Of a stretch of DNA of 64,000 nt, positions 24,601-35,424 are shown in pieces. The notes beneath the pieces were generated by a model that saw only the letters and a list, made by a program, of their open reading frames with translations, was not told where the DNA came from and ran no database searches. Position 1 is the stretch's first letter; each line of letters starts with the position of its first letter. Made by a program: the position numbers and the translations under genes. Source of the stretch: Macrocystis pyrifera (lineage: Eukaryota; Sar; Phaeophyceae; Laminariales; Laminariaceae); NCBI GenBank assembly GCA_031763025.1, contig JASSKH010000005.1, positions 4,749,592-4,813,591 of the forward strand. Reading direction: 5' to 3'.

Positions 24601-27416
24601 TACAGTAGAGCAGCTGACGAAAAGGAAAGCGGGAGTACGTTTCGCCGGTAGCTCCCGGTCGTTCCCCAAGGCCACCCCAAACTGAGGCGTGAAGTTTTCG
24701 ACGTGAAAGCTGAGGTAGTGTGGACAGGTGTTGTCCCGAGGATATATACCAAGGCTCCGGGGTATGGGTAGGTTGCTTTTGCGTGTGCCTTCTAGTTTCT
24801 CGTTTCTTCTTTCTTCGCCCTCTTTTCGGTCAGCCGTACTACTTGTAGCGCCTTATTAGCAAAAGCTGAGGTAAACAGGAATGGGAACTGCAAAGGCACC
24901 ACGAAAAGACTGTCGGGCCTTTTCTTCTCCCGATATGTCCTGCTGTTGCCGCTTCTGCATGCCCCTGCTGTCCCTGGTGATGTATTTGGCCCAATCAACC
25001 CAAGAACGCTTCGAAATTTCCTGGGTACTTCTCCCTAATGTGTGCTGCCGCTTCTGCCTGCCGTTGCTGTCCTTTGATATTTGGCTCAATCGACTCAGAA
25101 CGTGCCGAAATCTCCTTGTTCCCTTCTGCTGGCGTGTGCTGCCGCTTCCGCTTCTGTCTGCCGCTGATGTCCTTGATTTCTGGCTTAACTCAATCCCAAT
25201 AACGCGTCGATTTTTTTCGCTGGTTCCTTGTCAGACCCTCCGCGCCGTGAAGAGCGACGTGACGCGGCACCGTTACGGTGATGAGGCGCACTTGGACACG
25301 ACGGTCAAGTTCCTGGGCCTGGTTCTGCCGCAGTCTGACTACCCTCAGCTTCAGTACATCACCCAGGTCAGACTATATGCGCGCGCGTAGAATGCAGGAT
25401 GCATGATGAATCGGTGCAAGCGGCGCTCTGCCCTGCTCTGCTTTGTCTTGCGCCATGCGCGGGTGGTATTCACTCGCGTTTCAATCGCAGCAGTCCGCAG
25501 TTACACGCGAGGGCGAAAAATGTATCGAACGCCGTTTTATTTTGTTGACGCGGGGTGTATAGAGCGAGAGAAACGCGGGCGGGGCCCGATCTAGAATGTC
25601 CGCGAGAGGCGCACCGTAACGCACGCGGAGAAATGAACGGTTTTTATTATGGTGGTGGTGTTGGTGGTGTTGGCGATGAGTTTGATGGTGTTGGCGATCG
25701 TCGTGATTCTGGTTATGGTGTTAACGGTGGTGACGATGGTACTGTTGACGACGACGGTGGTGGTGGTGGTGGTGGTGGTGGTGGTGGTGATCCTGATGAT
25801 GCTCGGCACCCCCCTCGTGGGAACGTTTCGAGAGAGAAAATTTGTCGCGTGTGTACCATCTTTCTTCGTTTAACGCTTACGTACCCCATCTCTTTTCTCT
25901 CGAACTACGACTGCGCTTCAGAGTGTTGAGCCGAACGGCGAGCTGGGATTTACCATGGTGTGGCAGTCCAGGGCGACGCCGTTCAAGATGTGGGTGGAGC
26001 CGGCGCGCATCGAAAAGTACGTCAACTTCTTCGGGCCGGGCGTCGACGCGGAGGTGAGACTAGCCGACAGGGGAGAGGACGGGGGACACTTCGTGACCCG
26101 CCGAAAAGCGGTCAGAACACGTTCCCTTCCGCAAACTCGCCATCGGTACGGCATCGTCAAAAGGCAGCCACCCCTCACGCACCTGACGCGTGCCACGATA
26201 TCATATCGGTAGCACGCTTTGTCCAGACTATTTGTAACTGACCGGGCTCATTAACCGAATATCGTTGGAAAATCTTTCATGTAGTAGAACCATGTTAGTC
26301 GTGATGTACCTAGATTTTACCATATTACTCGTGATTACACCTAGATTTTACCATATTTTTCGTGATATACCTAAGTTTACCAATATATTTCGTGGTATAC
26401 TTAAGTTTACCAATATTTTTTGTGGTTTACCTAGGTTATACCATATTATTCGTGATATACCTAGGTTATACCGTATTTGTCAGCATGCACGTCGATTTTA
26501 CCTTAATTTTCGTGATATGCCTGCAGTGTAGGCTTTGGTATTATTCGTCGGGTTTCGCCCTTAGACTTGAAAAAAAAACAGTTTTTGGCTGAGGTATAGA
26601 CCTTCTTAAGGTCAAGTGAGGAGCCTCAGAAGGCCAAATTAGGTGATGTTGTACCCCTACCATAGCTCACGTCACCTGTCTATGTGCAGGACTGTTGTAT
26701 CGGTAGGCCGGGATCGTGCTTCCCTCCCCGTCTTTTCGATGTTGTATGAAAACCACTCTGGGGGGCAGGGAAATCGGATCACGCAGGAGGAGGTATTACG
26801 GGGGACCATAGTAAATAGGATCTACGATACACTCACAAATGTACATATTTACCTATTTTTTTCTAACAATATTTGGTCCTATTTACTATGGTCTCCCGTA
26901 ATAGTCGTCGTTGGGGGGTGCGACCGGATGCGCCGTACTTTCGTAGATTTGTGCCCTCTTATCGCTTTCTGTTCTGTGATCGCGACGGCTTCTCGCTAAC
27001 CCCGCCCTCCCCGCAGAGTAGATGTTGGAGCCCAAGGAGGGGAGAACATGGGTGTTTTTTTTGCAGCATCCGGCCTCGAGCTTTTTTTATCTTCTCAATC
27101 TACACGCTTGTGTCTGTCTCGTCTTTTTTCTGATGTTCGATTCTTGCGAAGGCGCAGCCGGGTTTGATGTCCACCGCTTTTCACAGCTCGCCCATTTTTC
27201 CTACCCCGTTTTTCCTTCTCGGAAACCCAAACGGCCTTTCTGTTTTCTCAGGTGATCAAGGTTGACCGGGACGAGCGTTTGGTGGCCATCAAGCTCACCA
27301 CGCTTCCCCCAGGCGTACAGCCGACGCCGAAGGTCGTTGCTCCACCGCCGGCGGCGGCCGAAGAAGCCGCTGCGCCGGCCGAAGAAGCCGCTGCGCCGCC
27401 GGCGACGGAGGCCTAA
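21458..27416 (+). CDS. Plastid-targeted DUF2854 family protein, six exons
   Basis: Six exons (21458-21673, 23767-about 23991, 24493-24567, 25235-25366, 25922-26053, 27252-27416) give about 314 residues. Residues 1-72 are a bipartite plastid presequence: an Ala-rich hydrophobic signal peptide, then CSAFVAP, the Phe motif of red-lineage secondary plastids, then a Ser/Arg-rich transit region. The mature part has two membrane segments (ANAAALVGLAITLASFFEYF; then a GFVYGIPVALIGL stretch), the loop YAELPPAP, the block DVTRHRYGDEAHLD, and NFFGPGVDAEV. From memory of the family these match DUF2854, known in cyanobacteria and plastids, biochemical role unknown. The tail is Ala/Pro/Glu-rich. Every junction is phase 0. 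The start ATG lies in a good context (gagccATGg). The weak point is the exon 2 donor: homology ends the exon at LSPE but no in-frame GT follows there. The protein is presumably thylakoid or inner-envelope associated; function is not inferable from sequence. Confidence 0.85.
21960..22070 (+). repeat. C-rich tract with P2-like terminus
   Basis: Within intron 1 of the DUF2854 gene, a C run at 22008-22016 is followed by AGTCATACGACTA, GGCCATGCATGA and ATGAGTAC, resembling the terminal block of the poly-C-tailed elements at 7.5 and 38.6 kb. Confidence 0.4.
22137..22400 (+). repeat. Dispersed repeat R3, copy 2 (DUF2854 intron 1)
   Basis: AACCCAACCCAGGAAACACG, GATGCAGATCGTACGG and TTTGCCTTGAAAGGT are shared with 22860-23130. 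Non-coding. Confidence 0.65.
22495..22700 (-). repeat. Dispersed repeat R2, head duplicated (DUF2854 intron 1)
   Basis: On the - strand two tandem copies of the R2 head (CAGCTGTGAGTTCGACTGA, then AGTTGATACTCAACTTTGCA) lie about 94 bases apart, and the leftmost continues into the R2 body (GTCTATATTCCATTTTTACC). Confidence 0.7.
22860..23130 (+). repeat. Dispersed repeat R3, copy 3 (DUF2854 intron 1)
   Basis: CAACCCAGGAAACATGTG, ATCATGCAGATTATACGG and ATCTGCCTTGAAAGAT match copy 2 at 22137-22400. Confidence 0.65.
23203..23295. repeat. (GCA)n microsatellite
   Basis: Two imperfect GCA/CAG runs lie around 23203-23295, followed by AGAGC repeats. Open frames across it (Ala- or Cys-rich) are artefacts. 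Confidence 0.85.
23617..23705 (+). mobile_element. 3' end of poly-C-tailed non-LTR element (family P1, copy 1)
   Basis: GGGATGCGTGGTCAATGG, then CAAATGACTCAGGCA, then ACAAATGAGTACG and a C run at 23683-23699. This is the same terminus as the RT-bearing element at 53039-55015 (there on the - strand). It lies just upstream of the DUF2854 exon 2 acceptor. Confidence 0.75.
23767..23991 (+). CDS. DUF2854 gene exon 2 (two membrane segments)
   Basis: The acceptor is ATATTACAG|ATGCAG, phase 0. It encodes 75 residues including both hydrophobic segments. Homology to the family ends at LSPE (about 23991). The next bases are GGCATGTAC, so there is no canonical phase-0 GT at that point. In-frame GT donors exist only at about 24022 and 24040 and would add about 10-16 Cys-containing residues. 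Confidence 0.75.
24493..24567 (+). CDS. DUF2854 gene exon 3
   Basis: The acceptor is CTCGCCGCAG|TAC and the donor GAA|GTGAGC, phase 0 at both ends, 25 residues. It encodes YAELPPAP and a TTPEAEELFEKKATE helix, matching the conserved segment that follows the second membrane helix in the family. Confidence 0.8.
24940..25215. repeat. Intronic imperfect triplication, about 95-bp unit
   Basis: Inside DUF2854 intron 3 three diverged units share TGCCGCTTCTGC(A/C)TGCC, CTGTCC, (A/T)TTTGGC(C/T)CAATC and AACGC/AACGT. It is not coding, although the frame stays open into exon 4. Confidence 0.6.
25235..25366 (+). CDS. DUF2854 gene exon 4 (family core block)
   Basis: The acceptor is CCTTGTCAG|ACC and the donor CAG|GTCAGA, phase 0, 44 residues. 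It contains the DVTRHRYGDEAHLD block, the most diagnostic part of the family. Confidence 0.87.
25649..25795. repeat. (GGT)n/(GTG)n-rich microsatellite
   Basis: Degenerate GGTGGT words culminate in a pure run at about 25758-25790, in DUF2854 intron 4. Confidence 0.85.
25922..26053 (+). CDS. DUF2854 gene exon 5
   Basis: The acceptor is GCGCTTCAG|AGT and the donor GAG|GTGAGA, phase 0, 44 residues. It encodes a beta-rich stretch and EKYVNFFGPGVDAEV, which aligns with the conserved FFGPG segment of DUF2854. Confidence 0.85.
26300..26521. repeat. 30-bp tandem repeat in DUF2854 intron 5
   Basis: About seven units of the type CGTGATATACCTAGGTTATA plus CCATATTATT, with starts such as 26361 and 26451 exactly three units apart. 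Confidence 0.85.
26797..26901. mobile_element. TA-flanked MITE, family M1 (copy 2, DUF2854 intron 5)
   Basis: TTACGGGGGACCATAGTAAA at the left, inverted TTTACTATGGTCTCCCGTAA at the right, flanked by TA. 105 bp. Confidence 0.87.
27252..27416 (+). CDS. DUF2854 gene exon 6 (C-terminus)
   Basis: The acceptor is TTTTCTCAG|GTG, phase 0. It encodes 54 residues and a TAA stop. The first 17 residues complete the domain (VIKVDRDERLVAIKLTT); the remainder is a lineage-specific Pro/Ala/Glu-rich tail with an EEAAAP repeat. Confidence 0.85.
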   Translation: MIKVDRDERLVAIKLTTLPPGVQPTPKVVAPPPAAAEEAAAPAEEAAAPPATEA

Positions 27417-29057
27417 TTGACCCTTCTATGATGCCCTCTGAAAAATTCAGCTCAAAACTAATTCCGAGTTTTTTGTCCCTAAAAAACAAGCGTGGGTGCG
27501 ATTCTTGATGGGTTAGATAAGACTCGATCGTCGGGGGGGGGGGGGGGGGCTCAAGTCATTTTTCGAATACATTTCCCTTCGCTCATACGAATTATGCGTT
27601 GGCGAGACCGCTCCGCCCTGTTGTAGTAGCTGAATGATCGCACTATACACGCCACCGTGTGGTGGTCGTCGCCGAAACCACGCTCTTACTGCCAATAGAA
27701 GTCTGATTCGGGTTTTGTTGGGGTAGTCGTCTTTCTTTGGCGTCGGGCTATCAATGGGTGATTATCGCGAGTAGCTCAAACCATCCTTTGGCGCTATCAC
27801 GCAAGAGCGGTCACCGCTCGGAGTGCTCGATCGCTTCGCCTGTCTCCTGCTGCATACCGGAACGTGTAGATAGTTACGGTATCGCCCATCCCCTGGTGCG
27901 TAGGTAGTTACGATACACGTTGCAACTCCCTTGGGTTGGGTGCTTGCCCGTCTCCTGATGCGTACGCTGGTATGTCAGCACGATACGTAGTCGTGGTCAG
28001 CTCGGGAGTTGGGTTGGACGGTCGGGAAGCTCATCATGTAAGAGACAACGAAGTGGCGTTTCGGACAGTACGAGAGCTTTTTGGGGGAACTCTACTCTTA
28101 GGGAAGTGGTGGGCGCGGAATCTTCGGGGGAGAAGGACCAGTTGAAATGAGCGGAAGTGGGACCCTTTTTTGTCGAAAGCGTTTTTCCAGGGACTTGATA
28201 TGTCGTTCGGAGTAATCGTTGTCCACAGATGCATTTGTTTATCACAAGGCGATACATACACGCCGGGTAGGGCATGTTTTAACTGACACCGGAATATGGT
28301 ATTTACAAAGTAGCTCACATCCCTGTTGTCAGAGAGGGGGATAGAGAGGGTGAGCTGGGCCAATCGGGGGTTGAACAGTCGCGACGACATATACTACTAC
28401 CGAGCGGAAGAGATCTCGTTGGCAATCGTGTGGCGTGTTTCGGGGTTTTGGGGCAACTGCCCCCCCACAAGCTTCTCTCGTTGGCAACGGTCACCTTATT
28501 TTGTAGGTGGGTGTCGTTTTGTGTTTGCTCGTCAATCTCCGCTTTTTAGTAAAGCACATGTGTTGAGTTTGGCTTTCAATAATAGAGGACAGTTTTAGCG
28601 CGCTTATTGAATCAAGCGAGAAGAGGTACGATATATGTACGTGCGTGGCACGTGCGTGGCTAGCACCATTTGCCGTACGATTTCGAAATCTCGTTTCGCG
28701 AGGTATCAGGTTTATCTGCGGATCAAACATTGCCGTACACGGAATATATTTTTTCAAGTCGACCATTCGGGAAAACTGCTCCAACGTTTTCCCGTTCCTG
28801 TCCACTCATACGAACGACTGATGATGCTCTTGACAGCGTGCGCCGGCTGCTGGACGGGTTTCTCAGATAGTCCGCTACGAAAGGCAAGCCGGTTCTCACG
28901 AGCGGAGACCTGATCGAAACCATTTTCTTATCAATTGTGGCGTATTGCCGGGTTCAGCACCAATACTCGTCGAATAATCATCATAGGCGAGAGAAGCGCA
29001 GAGAGCAATCCCATCCAAGGCATCAGAGGACATTCCAGATTGTCGCGATGCGTTTTC
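27417..29057. other. Downstream region of the DUF2854 gene, no gene recognised
   Basis: It probably holds the 3' UTR at its start. A G run lies at 27535-27549. A duplicated segment near 27880-27960 (CCTG..GCGTA..TAGTTACG) is visible. No conserved coding frame was recognised. Confidence 0.45.
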
Positions 29058-29142
29058 GCGAGCAGGATCCAGTTTAAAACTTCCAAACGTGTAGCAGGAT
29101 CCAGTTTAAATTTTTGAATGTGTTTTGCAGGATCCGATTTAA
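29058..29142. repeat. Short tandem repeat, about 32 bp, three units
   Basis: GCAGGATCCAGTTTAAA occurs twice and GCAGGATCCGATTTAAA once, each followed by a short TTC-rich or TTTTG spacer. Confidence 0.7.
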
Positions 29143-30741
29143 ACTTCCAATGTACCTCCCACCTACTGATCTAACGTAAAATTTAGGACAATTGTTGCAG
29201 CTACCATTTCATGGCATCGACCGCCAAAACCGCGTGCGACACAGCATGCACGCCAAGCCAGGAAACTACGGTACCCTGTCCCTTAGACCAGAATGGTCGA
29301 GATTCACAGGCAAAAAAGCGGCGCACATGCTTGGCCTCGCCCATTATTGACAGAATAACTTGCGCTTACGAAACTGCACAAAATAACGACCACCAACACC
29401 ACGACATCTCCAGCGAAAACAAGAAGCTCAATGTTCTACGCGCGTGTCCGCATATCATACAAGCTAATTTCTATCGGAACCCGACTCGGAGTTTCCGTCC
29501 GTTGCTCCCGCCCCCCCGCTCCTCCATCCATCACCGGCCAGGAGTCCACGTCCTATCGCCCCCCCCCGCCCCCTTGCCCCATCCATCATCGGCCCGGGGT
29601 CCACGTTCTATCGTCGTCTTCCCCGTCTCCAACATTTCCACCTCTTCTCGCATCCCTTGTTGTTGCTCTTGGTGCTGCGTCTGCCGTCTCGCCCAGCAGC
29701 GCGTCCGGCCGTCGCGGTTCCGCCATCCGGTATTTTCTCAAGACAAACCTTAGGTTTTGCTCGCCCTTCGAGAGTAGGTGCTCGAGGCGCTCCGGGTTGT
29801 CTTCCTCCCGATGAGCCTGTTGCGGCGTAGGTGGTGTGTCATACAGCAGTTTTACAGGTAGCGACGGGTATATCGATTTTGTGACCAGACAGATTGTAAC
29901 AAATCGCCGCGCGAATGTTTGCCACACCGCGCGGCGGGTTTGCGCGCTGTTTGGAGCGTGCGCGGACGGGAAGACGGCGATACATCGATTTGCAGATCAG
30001 GGCATCGATAATATCCTTGATGTTCTCTCTAGTCTCTAGAGAATGAACGTGCACGCCGAGAGAAATGTGAGACATCAGTTCAGTTGCTGTTGTCGCTCAA
30101 ATAAGGGCATGGAGGAGCCCTGAGTCATCTATTGTGGCGTAGACGCCCGCAGGCGTTTCGGCAACATACACAAACGACTTGGAAATGGAGTATAGGATTT
30201 GCAGCCGAGATCCGTATTTCACAGTTATGGAATAATATATGCGAATATACAAAAACTGAGAGTTTTTTAGCCTTTCAAAGCTCCTTTTTAGGCCCAATGA
30301 CTTACTAACTGTCATGGGAAAATAATTTTCTATTCCGCGGCTTTTCGGGTACGCGTCAAGAAGAGATATAATATCCGCCTGGAGAACACCAATCTTCAAG
30401 TGAAATCCGTTTTTTAATCGGCGATGTAGCCATCGTACAACTGTAGGCTCCAGCGCGCCCGCGCGTAAAAGGAAGCATTTTAGCGATTTTGGGAGTTTTT
30501 AGTGCCACCAACTCGAACTTCGAGTACGCGAAAGCACCTGGTGAGTTGTTTCTGGCTGCCTGCGATTTCTGTCTGGCTCACCCGACGCCGTCACACACCC
30601 CATCAGGAGCGTCTCTAAATTTCGCGGGCTGTAGTTTCCAGTGAGGAGCTGCAGCTGTTCGCAAGTGACTAATTCAGGGTCGCTTGTTGCCTCTTTTTGT
30701 TTTTTTCGATCAATTTCGATCACTGCAGTGCCTCTAAGGTT
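29143..30741. other. No confident gene; possible - strand exon near 29600-29850
   Basis: A - strand frame at 29586-29927 encodes a charged stretch (ERLEHLLSKGEQNLRFVLRK) that looks protein-like, but I know no family for it and see no partner exons. The rest has no supported feature. Confidence 0.25.
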
Positions 30742-30976
30742 CATTCTTATCGGAGAGCTTTTTTTCCAGAACTTCCAAAGTTTGGAAACAATTGGCCATA
30801 TGTATCAATACACGGAGGCGTTTTGTTACTATTCGTGAAATTCTCCAGGAGCAAAAAAAATCATGTTTGTTGAATTTCACATATTTGGAAAAATAATCAG
30901 GAAACTCTGGAAGATTAAACAATTGCGCGAAAAAACATGGAAATTATGGGAAAAAAAACTCTCCGATAAGAATGAC
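30742..30976. mobile_element. Candidate MITE with 27-bp inverted termini (family M3)
   Basis: The left end TTCATTCTTATCGGAGAGC followed by TTTTTTTCC is mirrored at the right end GGAAAAAAAA then CTCTCCGATAAGAATGA. The interior also pairs partly (TTCCAAAGTTTGGAAA; GAAATTC/GAATTTC). A single copy here; TAA bases flank both sides. Confidence 0.6.
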
Positions 30977-31199
30977 CTAAAGTCGAGGTGTAGGCCTCTT
31001 TTGAGAAAGCGCGCAAGGCCAACCTGAAGAAAAAAACTAAATCTGCTGTGATGAAGTTCTCATGGGTGTCACACCCGATCTCTGGTCGGCACGAGCCAGC
31101 CGCAGGTGCAAACGCAACGCAGCGTGTGAGAATAGCTCTCCCGACTTGAGTTCCGATAAAACACATGAAGAGATTTAAAGTCACCCGAAAACCAAAGGA

Positions 31200-31330
31200 T
31201 AGGGGGGCGGGCGGGGGGGATACTCAATAATATGCATGGTCGTAGTCATATCACCATAGACCTTGGCATCCTTACAATGCCCGGGAGGGAGCACGTCCGG
31301 CTTTCACAGACCAGGCAAGATCCTCCGTGC
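31200..31330 (-). mobile_element. 3' end of poly-C-tailed element (family P2, copy 2)
   Basis: On + it reads G run, GATACTCAATAATATGCATG, GTCGTAGTCATATCACCATA, then CCTTACAATGCCCGGG. This matches 7470-7580, so the element runs on the - strand and ends in C. Confidence 0.6.
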
Positions 31331-32854
31331 CCCTAACAGATGTAGTCCTGCTCTAGGCGGCGGATCAGACCGAAGGGGTTCTCCCCTGCCGTTGTAACGA
31401 GCGCGCGATCTGCCTTCTTGCGGGCGTATTCGTCGTCGGGTCGAGCGGCACGCTTCATGCCAGTGACGATACTGCAGGTCGAAATGCGGCCAGTGTGTAC
31501 TCGTCGTCTCAGAGATACACAATTGCATTGCGCAGGACAGAGCTCTATCAAAAGCTCCCATACCCGGTACTACTGTTGCTGTAGGACAGCGCTGGAAAGT
31601 TGTTCTCGCGTTCAGAGTACTGCTGTAGCTCGGTCGCAAAAGAACAAGCTCACCGTGATGTGCTCCCTCGAGAAGCCGTGGTAGTAGCTCCCCATGGCTC
31701 CATCCATTGCTCTGGAATGGCGGAGGCATAGCGCACAAGAGCAGGGAGGATATAACGTTTTTTTTTTCTTCACGGATAGGTCGAGACGTGTCAAGTTGTC
31801 CCGGGCGGTACGTGGTAGGAGAGAGGCTGCGTACTGCTGCTGGTAGTAGTGGACAAACCTTGATAGTAGATCTTCCTGGGGTAGCTAATTAGGCACTCTG
31901 ATTGGCTAGCGATACGTTTTACGCGGCTTAATAAACTTTCGAGTGTTTCCCAGCCACAGCATCCCGAGTCATCCCGAGTCAACCTAGAGGACCTAGAGTC
32001 TTCCCAACCTCAGCATCCACGCCGGCCGAGCCAACCTAGAGTCTTAACAAGCACAGCATCCCAGCACTGACCACTGGCATAGGGTTCGGGTTCGGGTTCG
32101 GGTTAGGGTTCGGGTTCGGGTCGGAGGGTCGGCTTCAGGCGTCCAACACAAAACCCCCATAAAGATCTACTATCAAGGTTTGTCCACCCCTCTCGCTGCT
32201 GGAGCGCTGAAATGCTGGAATCTCTGCAACGTCGTGAACCCTGTATACTTCTCCAAGGGTACAGTCAGTAAATGCGAAAAGCTGAGTGCAGCTGTCAAGA
32301 AAAAGCTGCAGTATTCGAACGTAGCGTTACTGCCGCAGGCGACCGTTGGGACTAAGGACATAAGTGGTAATTGGCGGAGTCATTAGCATAACCTTACTAC
32401 AAGCTGGTGATACGCTACAACCTCTATACTCGTACGAGTATCAGGTGGGTGTTGATGTTGTACATGCAGGTGCGAGTACTATAATATTAATAATAGCAGT
32501 ACAAACATGGCGTACAGAACCGGCTGCCCCACCTGCAACATCGCAGACATCTCCTCCACAGCTGAATGGTGCGTGCATTAGGAGGCATAGAAACACGCCT
32601 GCGGCGCACGGTAGCTAGGTTGGCTCAGGCTCCCATATGGGAAGATGATGGTGTGGTCTACGCTACAGCAACACAGGCATACAAAATCTGAGGTGTCTCG
32701 TCAAGGAAACGTAGTCGGGGGCGCAAACGAAAATCACGACGGGACTGTCACTTCCGAACGCCAATATTCCTGCGTTGAACTCCGGTCGATGCAAAAAAAA
32801 TGACGCGGCGCCCGGCACCAACGTCAACCAAGACAAACCACAAGCTCCATCAAG
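31331..32854. other. Region upstream of hflX, no gene recognised
   Basis: It contains repeats of CATCCCGAGTCA near 31965 and the telomere-like tract at 32084-32124. The stretch just before 32855 should hold the hflX promoter and 5' UTR, but no clear core element is visible. Confidence 0.45.
32084..32124. repeat. Interstitial telomere-like repeat
   Basis: Tandem GGGTTC units with one GGGTTA unit, i.e. (TTCGGG)n with TTAGGG, about six or seven hexamers. Confidence 0.8.
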
Positions 32855-33630
32855 ATGCCTCCGCAAGGGCGACGATGGAGCTACCCCCCCCCCAGCCTTC
32901 TGCTCGTGCTTCCTCAAGCGCTGGCGTTCTTCCAGCCCCAGACAGGGTTGACGGCGCTCAGAAGGGCCAGTGCTAGAGGGGGTGTTGGCGGTGACCACGC
33001 GGCAACATGGTTAACCAGCACCAGCACTGGCGCCAGCGGCAACGCGGACGTTTCGGCAACGACCGCGCGTCGACGCCCCGGGGAGGGGCGTCGATCCAGC
33101 GCCGTGACGGCCCTCCAGGGTAAAAAGCGCAGGAACAGAAAGGAGAAAGTATCCAGCGACTCGTCTAGCTGGTACGACGAAGAGGGAGACCACAGCGCGG
33201 ATGCGGGAGCCTCGGCAGCAGCAGCAGCAGCAGCAGCACCATCAGCACCATCGTCAAGAACAACAGCAACACCAGGAATAGGCGCTGCTTCAACACTGCC
33301 GCCACCACCCTCTCCTATTCAGCAGGCACAACCCGACATCGGCAATGATGGTCAATACAAAGACAGCTCGGTAGTACAAAATATGAAGGAAAACAGCAAC
33401 AGCAGTAGCAGCAGCAGGAGGAGGAGCAGCAGCAGCGTCATCACCGACGAGGCGCTGCTTCGGCCTGTTGTTGCAACCGCCGACAACAGTGACAGCGACG
33501 AAAAGGTGGTCGTCATCGAGCCCGTGTGGGTGGAAGGCCAGACCCTCGGAGAGAAGCCGATCGTCGAGACCTACGGCCTCGACGCTTTAGTTGCGGAGGA
33601 GGACGTCCTTGACATCGATATCAGCAACCG

Positions 33631-33661
<31 letters not shown>

Positions 33662-33883
33662 GCCGGCGGCGCCGGAGCGGGGTACGATGATGCTACCGTC
33701 GTCGTTGGCGCGGGGGGCGTCGGGGAGGCGCCAGCGGGGCTAGTCGACGGCGTTGGGCCGGAGAGCTGGAGGAATGGCATGGAGGTGCCTGACGACGACT
33801 TCGTGCTAGGGGAAGGACTGAAGATGGAGAGGGGGTTAGACGACATGCTCATGGAGAGGTCGATCCGATTCTATGACCCGAAG
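32855..33883 (+). CDS. hflX: hflX exon 1 (presequence and low-complexity extension)
   Basis: It encodes 343 residues and ends FYDPK at the donor AAG|GTGCAG, phase 0. A hydrophobic leader is followed by AFF, then runs of Ala, Ser and Gly. The last part ([15 protein letters not shown]) begins the conserved domain. Bacterial HflX lacks this extension. The frame stays open past the donor only into a T run, so the extension there is not coding. Confidence 0.85.
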
Positions 33884-35387
33884 GTGCAGTGCGCGGTTTT
33901 TCCTTGTTTGGGGGGGGTGAGGCTTTCTGATGTTTTTTTTTTTTTTTTTTTTTTTTTTTTTCATCATCACTTTTACTTTCCAGCCCATTCGTAGGAGGTT
34001 TTACCCTCGACGATCTTCTCGACAAGCCGTGGTCACAGGTGTCGTCCCTTCTCCCCGCCGGTACGTGCCTTTTAGTTTTTATCACGCATAGGGTTCAGCA
34101 TTCCCACTGCTCGTCGACTTTCATCGAATGTACAGCTAACTCACGCTCTCGCGCTTTCCGCTAATCAATTTTATGCAAGAAAAAGTCCCTACATACGAGC
34201 ATGCACTCGGTGAGACTCGAACTCACGAAATTGATCTTGATAGGCTCGCGGACCACCTACCAAGCCACCGGGGACGCCGGATACGATGGGTTGGTTGCAC
34301 ACGGCAATGGTACTCCGGCTGTAGTGATCCCACTCCGTCCAAAACTGAAAAGGCCGTTTGGGCGTTTTGGTAATTCATGGTATTACCCATACGATTCGTT
34401 CATGTCCCGACAGAGTTGTACAAGTTTGTTGGAGCTTCGGGTTTGGGATTTTTTGGGACAGCAGAAAATCAACGGTAAGCCTACTCCTGCGAGTACTGTA
34501 CTTACCAGCTCCAGAGTATACAGCAGCAGACGAACCGTTTTTGTGTTGAGGCGTCTCTTGAATCCATCCGAGGGGATGACTTTTGCTGTTGCTTCTTCTG
34601 TTGTTGATAATTTATACCAGGTACATACAACGTGCTGTTGGCATCCCATGCAGTGTACGCCGCGCTTGCCGCGGCCGGGTGTGTTGCTGAGGTCCATTTT
34701 TACTGCTGCTTGCCGCTGTAGATCGCCACCTCTTCCGGGGATCTCCACGAGTAGCGACTACTCATTCCAACCCCGCGAAAGCTGCACGGGAGACCTCTTA
34801 TCACTGCCGCCTTCTCTTTAGCGAGATCGCAAGGTTTGAGCTCGTTTCCTGCCTCTTCCCTCGAAGTAAGCTACATCAACAAGAAACACGGGCTTCTGGG
34901 GTTATTATATCGCGGCTACAATCAATCACAGTACGTAGAACAAAACGCCACAGTTTTCTCCCACAGGAGTGGAATGTACTGGTTCGATTACGGTCCGCTG
35001 CTTAATTTTCATCCACCCTTTATTGGCCGGACCCAGCTTACGGGAGAGCGGGAGAAATGCTATCTTGTCGGGCTGGAGGCGAGCGGGTGGGGCATGGGCG
35101 GGAGGAAGGGGACTAAAGGATCGTACCCCGAAGCACGACCGGCGAACGGTGAGCGATCAAGCGATGCGCCCGCCCCTGCCGTTCCGCGTGGACGCCCATC
35201 GCCTGTTGTTGCTGCGCACCTGTTGTTCCGGGTGGACTGGATGCCCAACTCTGCTTTGCTGGATACGAGGAAGGATAAGGCCAGCACCTCGTTTTGCGCA
35301 CGTTTCGGTTTCGCAGCAGCGGTGTGATGCCGCGTAACATGGGTCAATGTCGAATCGCCTTGGTTCAGGGTCATGCGCGGGAGGCAC

Positions 35388-35424
<37 letters not shown>

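Noticed and set aside
29586-29927. Single - strand exon with helical charged sequence
   Set aside because: No family recognised and no partner exons, so not called as a gene; noted in the region entry only.
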